Shown here in pieces: positions 33,616-43,310 of a DNA stretch of 64,000 bases; position 1 is the stretch's first letter; each line of letters starts with the position of its first letter. Both the position numbers and the translations under genes were made by a program. The notes below the pieces were generated by a model. The model did no database searches, was not told the DNA's origin, and saw nothing but the letters and a program-made list of their open reading frames with translations. Origin of the DNA: Paenibacillus mangrovi (GTDB taxonomy: Bacteria > Bacillota > Bacilli > Paenibacillales > Paenibacillaceae); NCBI RefSeq assembly GCF_022898935.1, contig NZ_JALIRP010000012.1, positions 62,001 through 126,000 on the forward strand, given 5' to 3'.

Positions 33616-34056
33616 CTAATGAATTAATGATGCTCTCAAATTATTGATACCATTTTCCAAGTACCCCTTTAAACAGGTCAACACATATACCCAACCTTCT
33701 TTTTGTCCCATCATTTTGTTTACGATCTCAGGGTCGTCTTCTTTCAAGCCTGATTCGTTTACTTCAATTACTGTACTCGTATGATCCAATTCGATTAATT
33801 TGATTGTCACAATCGTCTCTTGACCATACCCTCCCCACGAGAACATAATTTTCTTATTTTCCTCGACTTCCAATACATTGATAACCACTTCCGCACTGTA
33901 TTCATCATATCTCCAGGTAATCGTCTTGCCTTGCTCCACTCTTCCCGTTCCCGATGAAAACCAATAATTAGACATTTTTTCAGGGTCTACTATAGCTTCA
34001 AACACCTCATTAGCTGGCTTGAGTATTTTAAATTTCGTCGTTACTTGAGTATCCAT
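33616..34056 (-). CDS. SRPBCC (AHSA1/polyketide-cyclase-like) protein
   Basis: A 146-aa START-like helix-grip fold. Family features are the N-terminal FKILKPANEVFEAIVDPEKM, YWFSSGTGRVEQGKTITWRY, ENKKIMFSWGG and the C-terminal helix GWVYVLTCLKGYLENG. These proteins bind hydrophobic ligands; function is often unknown. AGAGAG is a weak ribosome binding site. It has no operon partner. Confidence 0.82.
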   Translation of the reverse strand: MDTQVTTKFKILKPANEVFEAIVDPEKMSNYWFSSGTGRVEQGKTITWRYDEYSAEVVINVLEVEENKKIMFSWGGYGQETIVTIKLIELDHTSTVIEVNESGLKEDDPEIVNKMMGQKEGWVYVLTCLKGYLENGINNLRASLIH

Positions 34057-34172
34057 ACTAGATCAACTCTCTTTCGGTTTATGACGACTGTGATAGTTAT
34101 TTACGTTTTGAATATGATTTAGACCTTTCTCCAAACCGATCAACTCCAAGATATGAAAAGCGAATCGCATAG

Positions 34173-34228
34173 AAAAGCAGCGGCCGCCTCGGACACCAAA
34201 AAATGTCCTAAACTTCCGCTGCTTTTTC
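34173..34228. terminator. Terminator of the dextran-utilisation operon
   Basis: AAAAGCAGCGG (34173-34183) pairs with CCGCTGCTTTT (34216-34226) around an inner GGACA/TGTCC stem. A or T tracts flank both sides, so it can work in both directions. Confidence 0.75.
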
Positions 34229-34270
34229 GTTTAAAAAAGATGTTATCGGGTATGGAATCATTTGTTGATC

Positions 34271-34417
34271 ATATCCATCAAACGGTCAGCTGCCTGGGCA
34301 AGTGCACAACAAGATCACTCGAGCCTAGCAATTCTGCTGCATTCAGCGGCAATCGAATGTTGGTCACAGAGCAGGCGATGGAGTTGGGGTGGGAACTGAC
34401 GTTGGCGTCGGATTAGG
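34271..34417 (-). pseudogene. Decayed C-terminal extension of the GH66 gene
   Basis: Directly after the GH66 stop (TAA 34418-34420) the same frame stays open for 17 codons that spell a Pro/Thr linker, PNPTPTSVPTPTPSPAL. The reading then shifts by one frame into a coding-like stretch, VTNIRLPLNAAELLGSSD followed by LVVHLPRQLTV. Such a linker plus a beta-module normally leads to a cell-wall anchor or carbohydrate domain. The extension appears lost through one nonsense and at least one frameshift change. Confidence 0.6.
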
Positions 34418-37400
34418 TTACGGAGTTCCGCCTGAAAATAGCTTCTGTACCTTCCCTTGCTCAGGACTGCGGTCAACAATCAGCATCGTCCAATACTCCA
34501 AAGAAGGAACATCAATCACAATATGATCCCCGTTCCAGTAATATTTGAGCTCTTGCATCGCACCCTCGGCTTGATCCGGAGTTGCCGCATATACTTTCAA
34601 TTTGGACGCATCTTTTTTATTCAGGCCAATCGGATAATCTACTTTCAAGTGATACTGCTGAACGGGTTTATTGGCTGCATTTCTCCAGTTCGAATCATTA
34701 TTCAGCAGATTAACCAAATGAATTACGTCATAAGATTTAAAGCCTTCATTTTCCGTGTTCTTACGAACTGTATACCATAGGGTATTCTCTGAACCGTTTT
34801 GGCTTAATGGTATGTCCTGGCCTTCGGCATTCTTAACGCTCGGAATAATATCCTTGTTCGTTTTGCTATCAAACAGGAGATTTTCGTAAGCGGCAAAAAA
34901 TTTATAATAATTCTTCATCGCTTCCTTGGTGCTCTCTGTCATCTTTTTACTGCGGTTCGGATAGTACTCGTGGGCGAGCATATTCGGACCTTCTTCGAAC
35001 TTCTCAGCCGTTCCGAGTTCAATATGCGTTGCCCCCATCGCAGCCAGCGCTGCATCCATGAGCCGTACGGACGCCCCGTCAAAATAGCCTACTGTTACTG
35101 CACGGAGCTGAATCGTTCCTGGCCAATCATCCTCTTCCATTTTTAACGTGACCGTATGTTCTCCAGCCGTCATATGCGGAATAATGACATAACCATCTTC
35201 GCTATACGTATTGCTGTCTCCCGTGCCGTCAAAATGTATTTTCAAATTCTGGCCGTTCTCATTCTTGGCACGCTCACCGTCAATATAGACGGAGCGGGAC
35301 GTTGAGCCACCGGGATTGGAGTAAGTAAAGATCAGGCTTTGTTCCCCAGACTGCGGGATCGTTACAGGGTAAGTTACCTGCTGCCCTACTTGATTAAAAT
35401 TTATAACCGTATCCTTATACAAGGAAAATGAAGCTTTCGTCTCGGTGCTTTCGGCTTCGTAACTTCGAATAATGCCATCTTGCTGATCTGAAGAAACAAC
35501 CATCAACTTATCCAGCTTGATCCCGCTGTCGGTGCCATCCGTCATCTTAATGACGATCCGGTTAGAGCCTTCCTCCAGTTGGACTCCGCTAAGCGTTGCT
35601 TCACCCCACTCGGTGCCTGCCGTTGGCGCAAAGCTGACCATGGTTCCATCGCCGTCGCCAACGTACACGCTGCGTGTCACGGTTCTTTGCTCAGAAGCAT
35701 CATTTTGATAAACCCACTTCAAATCATAATGGCCAGCAGCGGGTGCTTTTACATTGAATGCTATCCGGTCATTGGCATTATTGAAATCTGAGGCATAGCC
35801 AATGACCGGAACCGCGCCGCCTGTTACTTTGGCACTCCCCGTGCTATATTCATATCCGTCGACCAGAAGCCCGCCAAGATTGATGTATTGTCCGCTGGAC
35901 TCCATCGTTAAGGTGATCTGATGATGCCCAACAGGCAGATTTACAGGAAGAACCTTTGGCTGCATGGATCCGCTCCATCCGCCCGGTGTTTTGGGGAATG
36001 TGACATGCTGAGCCTGCTCAGCCGTGGAACCATCAACCTGTACTGACATGACCGGATCATTATCCCCGTGATAAAGCACCGTAATCTCATTCACATCATG
36101 ATCCGCATACACATCATAAGTAACGGATTGGCCTTGCTGACCGAAATTATCTGTTTTACTCTCGTTATACTTGATACTGTTGGTCTGCGGAATGTCTGCA
36201 TAAAGGGCATAATATTTTTTCTCCCCAACAGTCATATACTGCAGCTTGATTCCCAGATCATCTGCCCTTGCCTTGAGCGTGATTGTATTCTCTCCAGCCT
36301 TCAAATGCACATTAGCCATGTTGTCTTGCCGGGTGAACTTATCCCACGTCCCTAAACCTGGGAAAACCGCCTCACCCTGCTTATCTTGATTGACTATGAT
36401 CTCCCTATTTATGGACTGCCAGTCCGACGCGTAGCTGAATCCCAGCGGATAATCGCCCTCTTCCGGTACATGAACATGGAATGTCACCGTATCGTCTTTG
36501 GTATCAAAATAATACACGTGACTATATTGATCCACGATCACGGTCTCAAGCTCCGCTTCTACCGCCTCATAGCGATCATGGATCGTACCGCCTTCTACAT
36601 CCAGACTAGCCAGATTCAGCCATAAATTGTTTGTGTTCAGCGTGAGCTTAACTTTATTCTCACCCTTTTTAAGCTTAGCACTGACGGTATACTGAGCTGT
36701 TGGATTGCCCCAGCCCGTATTGGCATTAAACGGAATGGAAGGCCCGACAATCTCGCTATTTACTGTTAACTTGCCTTCCGGATAACCGGAGCCGTTGCCC
36801 TGCCCATAATTCAGAACCAGGTTATAGGTTCCGTCTGCAGGAGCGTCCACAGTAAATGTGACCGAATCCGTGTCTTTGCGGCCAAAGTTACCGACCCAGC
36901 CAAAAGCCTTAGAAATTCTAGACTGATAGTCTAGCGCTGCTGGTACATCCTTCGCCTCCGTTCCGTTCGTCGTTACGCCTGTTGCCTGTTTGTAGTTCAT
37001 ATAGCCGGCAATAACCATGGCTTTCCCGCCATTCTTCTCACGGGTATCCTCTACCACCTTTTGAACGTCCTGGTAATGGTTGCGGTCCTGCCAGATTTCG
37101 CTGTAATCAAAATCCGTTTTGGTGTTCGGGTTCGGAACAGCACTGTATTCCGCATTGCCGCCTACCATATTGAAGGTGACATCACTTTTATCAGGATTGT
37201 TGGCGAGCAGCGAGTCCTTAGTGGAATTAATCAGCTTGTCATAATCAAGGGAATAATAACGTTTATTGCCGTTAAAATCATATAAAAAGCTATTGTCACT
37301 GGCTCCCCATTGATCCAGATGGATGCCGTTAAAGCCAAACACATTAATGGAGCGGTCAAACTGCTTCGTAATATAGTTCTGCCACAGTTTGTTGCCTGGA

Positions 37401-38335
37401 TCCTGCAGGAACAGGGAAGTTGTTTTGCCGTTTACGTTAAAGCTGAACCCGTTCTGGTCCTTCTGTGGATGACTCGGATCGAGTTGAGCCTTGTTGTACA
37501 GGCCCCACTGGGGACTGACACCAAAGTCTTCGTAATTCTCGCGCGCTGCATAGTTCATCTGGTAAGCCATTGCAGCCGAACCGTACTTCTGTGCCGCCGA
37601 AACCTGCTGCTTGATGGACATGGGATAGAGCGTACGACCGAGCAGGTCTATGTAATGGGAGTCGGCATGGATATCCTCGGTAATAAAGTTGCCTTCCGCA
37701 TCCTTCAGCGGCTTTCCATGCTCATCCGTCTTTGAATATACAGAGACATCATGCCGCCACATCCAGTCATAAAACTGGTAGCCGTTCAAATAATATTCTT
37801 GAGATAATTGCTTGAGCTTAGCATCGCTTTGCTCCGCTGTCTCATTTGGAAATTCACTGACATAGCCGTATCTCGGGAAGTGCTTCCAGTCACTGGACAC
37901 ATCTATGGCAGCGGTTACGAAATCTCCGTCAGATGCCCCTGACAGCCATGCCTTGACCAAATATCCGGTAAAGTCCTTTTTGGGCGGTGCCCATTTGACC
38001 TGTAATTCGCCTTGTCTCTTCATGACGGCGACCGGCTTTTTGCCTTTGGCGACCAGCTCATTTAATTGGTAAATCTCTACATTCAGTACACCGCTCCAGT
38101 CCTGATCATCCTTGAACTTGAAGTTCAACGTGACCTCTTCTCCCGGAGCGTATCTTGCCTTGTCAACAGTAAGCATTTGCAATTGAGTTCGTTGTGGTTG
38201 TCTCTCCTCAGTGCTTGCCGCCTGGATGACGTTTGCTTTACCCGTATACTCTGCATACACCGGAAAAGCCCCTTGGATGACCAACATAGCAGCCAACGCA
38301 CGAATGAAGATCGCTTTCTTCTTTCGTTTACTCAT
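34418..38335 (-). CDS. Secreted GH66 dextranase/cycloisomaltooligosaccharide glucanotransferase with CBM35 array
   Basis: A 1,305-aa exoenzyme. A signal peptide (KRKKKAIFIRALAAMLVIQG, ending near VYA) is followed by an N-terminal Ig-like domain and the GH66 barrel. Asp341 (GIHLDQWG) is the likely nucleophile and Glu413 (FDYSEIW) the acid/base, 72 residues apart as in dextranases and CITases. The barrel is interrupted at about residues 463-1087 by five CBM35-like modules; known CITases have one at this site. The rest of the barrel and a beta domain follow. ATG 38335 has AAGGAGG upstream. It ends a LacI-controlled ABC/oligo-1,6-glucosidase operon. Dextranase versus cyclising activity cannot be told. 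Confidence 0.88.
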   Translation of the reverse strand: MSKRKKKAIFIRALAAMLVIQGAFPVYAEYTGKANVIQAASTEERQPQRTQLQMLTVDKARYAPGEEVTLNFKFKDDQDWSGVLNVEIYQLNELVAKGKKPVAVMKRQGELQVKWAPPKKDFTGYLVKAWLSGASDGDFVTAAIDVSSDWKHFPRYGYVSEFPNETAEQSDAKLKQLSQEYYLNGYQFYDWMWRHDVSVYSKTDEHGKPLKDAEGNFITEDIHADSHYIDLLGRTLYPMSIKQQVSAAQKYGSAAMAYQMNYAARENYEDFGVSPQWGLYNKAQLDPSHPQKDQNGFSFNVNGKTTSLFLQDPGNKLWQNYITKQFDRSINVFGFNGIHLDQWGASDNSFLYDFNGNKRYYSLDYDKLINSTKDSLLANNPDKSDVTFNMVGGNAEYSAVPNPNTKTDFDYSEIWQDRNHYQDVQKVVEDTREKNGGKAMVIAGYMNYKQATGVTTNGTEAKDVPAALDYQSRISKAFGWVGNFGRKDTDSVTFTVDAPADGTYNLVLNYGQGNGSGYPEGKLTVNSEIVGPSIPFNANTGWGNPTAQYTVSAKLKKGENKVKLTLNTNNLWLNLASLDVEGGTIHDRYEAVEAELETVIVDQYSHVYYFDTKDDTVTFHVHVPEEGDYPLGFSYASDWQSINREIIVNQDKQGEAVFPGLGTWDKFTRQDNMANVHLKAGENTITLKARADDLGIKLQYMTVGEKKYYALYADIPQTNSIKYNESKTDNFGQQGQSVTYDVYADHDVNEITVLYHGDNDPVMSVQVDGSTAEQAQHVTFPKTPGGWSGSMQPKVLPVNLPVGHHQITLTMESSGQYINLGGLLVDGYEYSTGSAKVTGGAVPVIGYASDFNNANDRIAFNVKAPAAGHYDLKWVYQNDASEQRTVTRSVYVGDGDGTMVSFAPTAGTEWGEATLSGVQLEEGSNRIVIKMTDGTDSGIKLDKLMVVSSDQQDGIIRSYEAESTETKASFSLYKDTVINFNQVGQQVTYPVTIPQSGEQSLIFTYSNPGGSTSRSVYIDGERAKNENGQNLKIHFDGTGDSNTYSEDGYVIIPHMTAGEHTVTLKMEEDDWPGTIQLRAVTVGYFDGASVRLMDAALAAMGATHIELGTAEKFEEGPNMLAHEYYPNRSKKMTESTKEAMKNYYKFFAAYENLLFDSKTNKDIIPSVKNAEGQDIPLSQNGSENTLWYTVRKNTENEGFKSYDVIHLVNLLNNDSNWRNAANKPVQQYHLKVDYPIGLNKKDASKLKVYAATPDQAEGAMQELKYYWNGDHIVIDVPSLEYWTMLIVDRSPEQGKVQKLFSGGTP

Positions 38336-38379
38336 AATAGCCTCCTTACCATTCATTTTTGTCGTGGACTCAGGTTTTT

Positions 38380-40053
38380 TTACTTTAACTTCAGCACTTG
38401 CGCTTCATAGGGGCGAAGCTCCATTCTGCGCACTGAAGCGCCAGCAGGCAAAACATAATTGCCAATGAGCACTTCTGCCGATTCGTACACTACCGTTTCC
38501 GGAAGCTCAAAGGTTACAGGCTCTTCATCGAAATTGAGAATAACAAGCAGCCGTTCGTCTTCGAGCGTACGGGTATAAGCATAGATATGCTCATCTTCTT
38601 CCAGAAGAAGTTCATAATGGCCGTAAACGATCACTTCATGCTGCTTGCGGAGCTCGATCAGACGACGGTAGTAATGAAAGATAGAATCGGGATCTTCAAG
38701 GGATTCCTTCACATTGATCTCTGTATAATTCGGGTTCACCTGCAGCCAAGGCGTTCCTGTCGTGAAGCCGCTGTGAGCTTTTCCATCCCACTGCATCGGA
38801 GTACGGGCGTTATCCCGGCCCTTGCTGTAAATCGACGCCATAATATCGGCCTCGCTACGTCCGGATTCCAGATACTCATTGAACATATTGATGGTCTCGA
38901 TATCTCGATAATCATCCATCGATGCAAATTTTACATTAGTCATGCCAAGCTCTTCGCCCTGATATATATAAGGCGTCCCCTGCAGCGTATGCAGCAGAGT
39001 CGCCAGCATTTTCGCTGATTCCTTGCGGTATGCGCCATCGTTCCCGAACCTTGATACCATCCGGGGCTGATCATGATTGTTTAAGAAGAGGCTGTTCCAG
39101 CCTTTTCCGTCAAGCTCAACTTGCCATTTGCTCATAATGCGTTTGAAATCAATCAGCTTCCAAGGGGTCACATTCCACTTTCCCCCGGGTCCCGCATCAA
39201 TGTCCATGAGTTCAAACTGAAATACCATACTTAATTCGCCCCGATCCTCCCGTACATAAAGGGAAGCCTCTTCAGGCGTCACACAAGGTGTTTCCCCGAC
39301 GGTCATCACATCGTACTTCGATAACACTTCACGGTTCATCTCCTGCAAAAATTCATGAATGCGCGGACCGTTCATAAAGTGCTCGCCGCCGAAGTTATAT
39401 TTACCGTCACCTGCCGCATCGGGCAGTTCCGGAATCTTGCTAATCAAGTTAATGACATCCATCCGGAAGCCGTCAATGCCTTTATCGAGCCACCAGGTCA
39501 TCATGTCGTACACCTCGCGGCGTACCTTGTCATTTTCCCAGTTCAGATCAGGCTGTTTGGATGAGAAGAGATGCAGAAAATATTGACCCGTTGTCTCATC
39601 CCGCTTCCATGCCGATCCGCTGAAAAAAGAGGCCCAGTTGTTCGGCTCCCCGCCGTTTTTGCTGTCTCTCCATATATAGTAATCACGGTAAGGATTATCC
39701 TTCGATTTGCGGGATTCCACGAACCATGCATGTTCATCCGAGCTGTGGTTGACGACCAGATCCATAATGAGCTTCATGCCCCGTTGGTGCAGGCCTTCAA
39801 GCAGCTCCTCCCAATCCTCAATCGTGCCGAAGTCATCCATAATCCCTTGATAATTGCTGATATCATAGCCGTTATCATCGTTTGGCGACTCATATACCGG
39901 GCACAGCCAGATCACATCCACCCCAAGCTTCTGCAGATAGTCCAGCCTTGAAATAATTCCGGGAATATCGCCGATCCCATCTCCGTTGCTGTCCTGAAAA
40001 CTCCGGGGGTAAATCTGATACACAACGCTTTCTTTCCACCACGTTTTTTTCAT
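38380..40053 (-). CDS. Oligo-1,6-glucosidase (GH13 family, alpha-glucosidase)
   Basis: A 557-aa cytosolic GH13_31 enzyme. Conserved regions: DLVVNHSSDEH, GFRMDVINLIS (nucleophile Asp), TVGETPCV (acid/base Glu), FLNNHDQPR. The residue after the nucleophile is Val (DVIN), which in characterised members favours alpha-1,6 over alpha-1,4 linkages. This fits its place between sugar-import permeases and the secreted GH66 enzyme: imported isomalto-oligosaccharides are cut to glucose inside. TAGGAG precedes ATG 40053. The length matches MalL/DexB. Confidence 0.93.
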   Translation of the reverse strand: MKKTWWKESVVYQIYPRSFQDSNGDGIGDIPGIISRLDYLQKLGVDVIWLCPVYESPNDDNGYDISNYQGIMDDFGTIEDWEELLEGLHQRGMKLIMDLVVNHSSDEHAWFVESRKSKDNPYRDYYIWRDSKNGGEPNNWASFFSGSAWKRDETTGQYFLHLFSSKQPDLNWENDKVRREVYDMMTWWLDKGIDGFRMDVINLISKIPELPDAAGDGKYNFGGEHFMNGPRIHEFLQEMNREVLSKYDVMTVGETPCVTPEEASLYVREDRGELSMVFQFELMDIDAGPGGKWNVTPWKLIDFKRIMSKWQVELDGKGWNSLFLNNHDQPRMVSRFGNDGAYRKESAKMLATLLHTLQGTPYIYQGEELGMTNVKFASMDDYRDIETINMFNEYLESGRSEADIMASIYSKGRDNARTPMQWDGKAHSGFTTGTPWLQVNPNYTEINVKESLEDPDSIFHYYRRLIELRKQHEVIVYGHYELLLEEDEHIYAYTRTLEDERLLVILNFDEEPVTFELPETVVYESAEVLIGNYVLPAGASVRRMELRPYEAQVLKLK

Positions 40054-40085
40054 TGTTTTTCTCCTATCTCTATATTTCTATCAGA

Positions 40086-40913
40086 TTATGATTTCACCGC
40101 ACCTTGGGTAATGCCGTTAATGATCCATTTCTGGGCGACCAAATATACGATGACCATTGGGGCGAGCGCTAGCAAATATGATGCGAATGCAAGGTTATAG
40201 TCCGTGCTGAATTGACCTTGAAAAACATACTGCACCAAAGGCAGTGTGTAAGACTCCGGCTTGCTCAAAATAATGAGCGGAAGCATGAAGTCATTCCAGG
40301 TCGAAAGACAGCTTAAGATGGCAACGGTAGCGTTAATCGGTGCGAGCAGTGGGAAAATAATACGCCAAAAGGTACCGTATGTGGACGCTCCGTCCACCGT
40401 CGCCGCCTCCTCAAGCTCAATCGGAATCGAGCGGATATAGCCGACATACACGAATATATTAAAAGCAAGTCCATAGACGATATACAAAATAATCAGGCCC
40501 GGAATATTGTTCATATGAAGATCCGTGGTCAGCTTGACGACCGGAAGCATAATGATCTGAAACGGAATGAACATGGCGCTGATAAAGTAAAAATAAAGTC
40601 CCTTAAAGAACTTATGGTTCATATTTCGCGCCACGGCGTAGGACACCAGCGAATTGGTTAACAGGATAAAGCATACGGCAATGACGGTGATGACCACGCT
40701 GTTTTTAAAAGCTGAGAAAAAATCCGTCGCTTCAATCGCACGTGTAAAATTGTCAAAGTGAAGTCCTGTCGGCAGCGAAAAGATCGATTCCGCCATCTCT
40801 TCCGGATTTTTAAGCGCAATCGAAACCGTCATGTACAAAGGAAACAGAATCAGAAGAGAGCCCAGAGTAATGAGGATGGTTATAAACCAATTCGTGGAAC
40901 GCTTTTTAGTCAT
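40086..40913 (-). CDS. ABC sugar transporter permease (MalG-like)
   Basis: A 275-aa carbohydrate ABC permease with six membrane helices. The cytoplasmic EAA loop is seen as ELEEAATVDGASTYGTFWRIIFPLLAP, and the protein ends in GITQGAVKS as many MalG-type subunits do. Its ATG overlaps the malF-type stop (TAATG), showing tight coupling. It forms the membrane channel with the preceding permease. No ATPase gene is in the operon, so a shared MsmX-type ATPase elsewhere is implied. Confidence 0.92.
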   Translation of the reverse strand: MTKKRSTNWFITILITLGSLLILFPLYMTVSIALKNPEEMAESIFSLPTGLHFDNFTRAIEATDFFSAFKNSVVITVIAVCFILLTNSLVSYAVARNMNHKFFKGLYFYFISAMFIPFQIIMLPVVKLTTDLHMNNIPGLIILYIVYGLAFNIFVYVGYIRSIPIELEEAATVDGASTYGTFWRIIFPLLAPINATVAILSCLSTWNDFMLPLIILSKPESYTLPLVQYVFQGQFSTDYNLAFASYLLALAPMVIVYLVAQKWIINGITQGAVKS

Positions 40914-41779
40914 TACGCATCCATCTCCCTCTTCTGCAAAAATTTAAGCTGGAACACCGAAATCACGACAATCACGATAAAATAGATGACGGCATTGGCC
41001 GATTGATAAGCAAATTCCCCGCCCTGGAAGCCGCCTTGATAAATGAGCATGGCAATGGATTGCGTCGCCCGCCCTGGTCCGCCGCCGGTTAAGGCGACAA
41101 TCTGGTCGAATACCATGAGTGAATTTTTCATGGCAAGCACCATGTTGATCGTAAAGAATGCGGCAAGCATCGGAAAAGTAATGGACCAGAATGTCTGCCA
41201 TTTGCCGGCTCCATCGATATCCGAAGCTTCGTAGAGATCCCGCGGAATCGTTTGAAGGCCAGCCAAGTACAAAATGGTGTTAAAAGCGATCCCCTGCCAA
41301 ACAGCCACGATGACGATGCCGATCCAGGCCCATTGTTCGCTTCCCAAAATATTGATCGCGAGCGTCTCGCTTCCAAGCATTTCTCCAAGCTTCGGAATCG
41401 CATTGGCAAAGATGTAATTGAAAATATAACCCACGATCAGCACGCCCAGAACATTCGGCAGAAAATACACGCCGCGGAAGAAATTGCGGAACTTGATGCG
41501 AGCATTGAGACCAAGCGCAATCAGCAGGCTAATGACGTTAATCAAAATCGTTACAACGATGGCGTACTTAAACGTGAACAAATAAGCATTAAGTACATTC
41601 TCGTCTTGAAACAGCGCCGCAAAATTCTTAAAACCGACGAAATCATATCCATCGCTGTAGCCGTCCCAGTTGGTAAAGGAATAGAAAATCCCCTGCAGCG
41701 TGGGAAAGGTATGAAAAGCGAAAAACAGGAGCAAGGCCGGTATGGTCATGCTGTAGAACGCTGCTTTTCTTTTGGCCAT
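40913..41779 (-). CDS. ABC sugar transporter permease (MalF-like)
   Basis: A 288-aa carbohydrate ABC permease. Six membrane segments and the EAA motif (DLYEASDIDGAGKWQTFWSI) identify it; the IPALLLFFAFHTFPTLQG start is typical. ATG 41779 has GGGGGATC upstream; the longer frame to 41839 crosses an intercistronic hairpin and lacks a ribosome binding site. It precedes and overlaps the MalG-like subunit by one base. Confidence 0.92.
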   Translation of the reverse strand: MAKRKAAFYSMTIPALLLFFAFHTFPTLQGIFYSFTNWDGYSDGYDFVGFKNFAALFQDENVLNAYLFTFKYAIVVTILINVISLLIALGLNARIKFRNFFRGVYFLPNVLGVLIVGYIFNYIFANAIPKLGEMLGSETLAINILGSEQWAWIGIVIVAVWQGIAFNTILYLAGLQTIPRDLYEASDIDGAGKWQTFWSITFPMLAAFFTINMVLAMKNSLMVFDQIVALTGGGPGRATQSIAMLIYQGGFQGGEFAYQSANAVIYFIVIVVISVFQLKFLQKREMDA

Positions 41780-41800
41780 AAGGATCCCCCTTCTTGAATG

Positions 41801-41837
41801 GCGAAGAGAGCGCGCGGACGCTCCCTTCGCTCTTCGC
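41801..41837 (-). other. Intercistronic hairpin after the solute-binding protein gene
   Basis: GCGAAGAG (41801-41808) pairs with CTCTTCGC (41830-41837), with a further CGC/GCG inner stem. It lies between the solute-binding and permease genes without a T run, the usual position of a stabilising or attenuating hairpin that raises binding-protein levels. Confidence 0.6.
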
Positions 41838-41851
41838 ATTCCTCGTCCCGC

Positions 41852-43129
41852 TTACTTGCGTGCTGCGACTTTATCCCATTCCTTGTCAAACTGCTTCACG
41901 TAAGCATCGATATCTTTCTTTTGCAGGAAGCCTTGAATGATGGTGTCGGCTTTGACGGCCCCTGGAATATAGTGATCCGAGAAATCCTCGATTGCACCGC
42001 TCTCGAAAGCTCCGTTAAATCCTTGAACGATGGCATCCGACTGGTTTACGCCTTTTACAGCGGAGAAAGCTTTTTGCTCATCAATAAACGCTTGAACATT
42101 TTCAGGCTGCAGCAGGAACTCGATGAATTTCTTGGCTTCTTCAGGATGCTTTGTGTTTTTAGAAATGGCCAGGAGGGTATCCACGCCGGAAATGACCTTA
42201 TTTCTAGCTTCATCATTCGTTGCCGGGAACGGGAACACACCCAGCTCTGCGTCCGGATTCGCCTTCAGAATTTCTGGAATGGCCCATACTCCCTGCAAAT
42301 ACATCGCGGATTCACCTTTGGCAAAGGCGGTGTTGCCGTCATTGTAGCCTTTTCCATACAAATCTTTTTCGCCATAATCAAGCAGCTTCAGCTGTTTCTC
42401 TGCAACTTCACGGAACTCGGGGCTGTCGAACTTCACTTTTCCTCCCGCACGTTCTGCATAGAAATCGATGCCCAGAATATCGGTCGACAAGGAGTTAAAC
42501 GGAACCATCGTGGTCCAGGAATCCTTGACCGTCAGGTAAAAGGCTGTTTTGCCTGCGTCCTTCACCTTCTGCGCTGTTGCCAGCAGCTCATCCCATGTTT
42601 TCGGAATGGTTAGGCCAAGCTCGTCGAACATCTTTTTGTTGTAGATGACGCCGCTGGCGTTAGCCGTGAACGGAATGCCGTATACAGTCTCAGATCCGGT
42701 TAACTTGTTCAGCATGTTCAGGTAAGCAGGTTGGATATTATCCTTCAGAGAATTCCCCGATAGATCCTCGAACAAGCCGCTTTTCGCGAGCTGAGCGTAT
42801 GTATCGGTTGCACCCAGACCAATGATGTCCGGCACGTCTTTTTTTGCTACGCGGGTTTTGAGAACGGTTTCAGCATCTGGCGGATTGACTTGTGTGATGG
42901 TGATATTGGGATTCGCTTCATTAAACTTTTTGACGAGCTCATCGAAGGAGGCTTTGGCTTCAGGTTTATTTTGAAAAAACTCCAGCTTGACCTTCTCTCC
43001 AGCCGGTTTGGAATCTCCGCCGCCGGAAGCAGCTGGTTCCGAGTTTGTATCTTTCGTGCCGCCTCCGCAGCCTGCCAAAGCCATAACAAATAATAAGCTG
43101 ACAAGCATGAATGAAATTGTCTTTTTCAT
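41852..43129 (-). CDS. Extracellular sugar-binding lipoprotein of an ABC importer
   Basis: A 425-aa family 1 solute-binding protein. The lipobox is MALAGC at residues 16-21, so the mature protein is anchored by its Cys. The bulk is a MalE-like fold (NPNITITQVNPP, YGIPFTANASGVIYNKKMFD, GESAMYLQGVWAIPEI). GGAGGG precedes ATG 43129. As first gene of the operon with two permeases and the two glucosidases, its ligand is likely an isomalto-oligosaccharide or cyclic dextran. LacI operators lie at 43169 and 43311 upstream. Confidence 0.93.
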   Translation of the reverse strand: MKKTISFMLVSLLFVMALAGCGGGTKDTNSEPAASGGGDSKPAGEKVKLEFFQNKPEAKASFDELVKKFNEANPNITITQVNPPDAETVLKTRVAKKDVPDIIGLGATDTYAQLAKSGLFEDLSGNSLKDNIQPAYLNMLNKLTGSETVYGIPFTANASGVIYNKKMFDELGLTIPKTWDELLATAQKVKDAGKTAFYLTVKDSWTTMVPFNSLSTDILGIDFYAERAGGKVKFDSPEFREVAEKQLKLLDYGEKDLYGKGYNDGNTAFAKGESAMYLQGVWAIPEILKANPDAELGVFPFPATNDEARNKVISGVDTLLAISKNTKHPEEAKKFIEFLLQPENVQAFIDEQKAFSAVKGVNQSDAIVQGFNGAFESGAIEDFSDHYIPGAVKADTIIQGFLQKKDIDAYVKQFDKEWDKVAARK

Positions 43130-43168
43130 CGCATTGACCCTCCAATGTAGTGATTATTCCAGAAATAG

Positions 43169-43182
43169 AGTAAACGTTTACT
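43169..43182. promoter_or_regulatory. LacI operator O1 at the sugar operon
   Basis: Perfect palindrome AGTAAACGTTTACT, 40 bp upstream of the binding-protein start. Same core as at 43311-43322 and 44391-44402. Confidence 0.75.
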
Positions 43183-43310
43183 TTTTAGTGCTATGAAATG
43201 TCCCCCGATCGGACACCGCTTCATCACCTCCCCCAAGTAATTAACTACGTTAACAACAAAACTCCGGAGATTATTATTACGTTCCATTCGAAACTTGGAT
43301 AATCGTGATA

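Noticed and set aside
34153..34416. 87-codon plus-strand frame beside the GH66 gene
   Set aside because: It crosses the terminator hairpin and lies opposite the decayed GH66 tail; no ribosome binding site.
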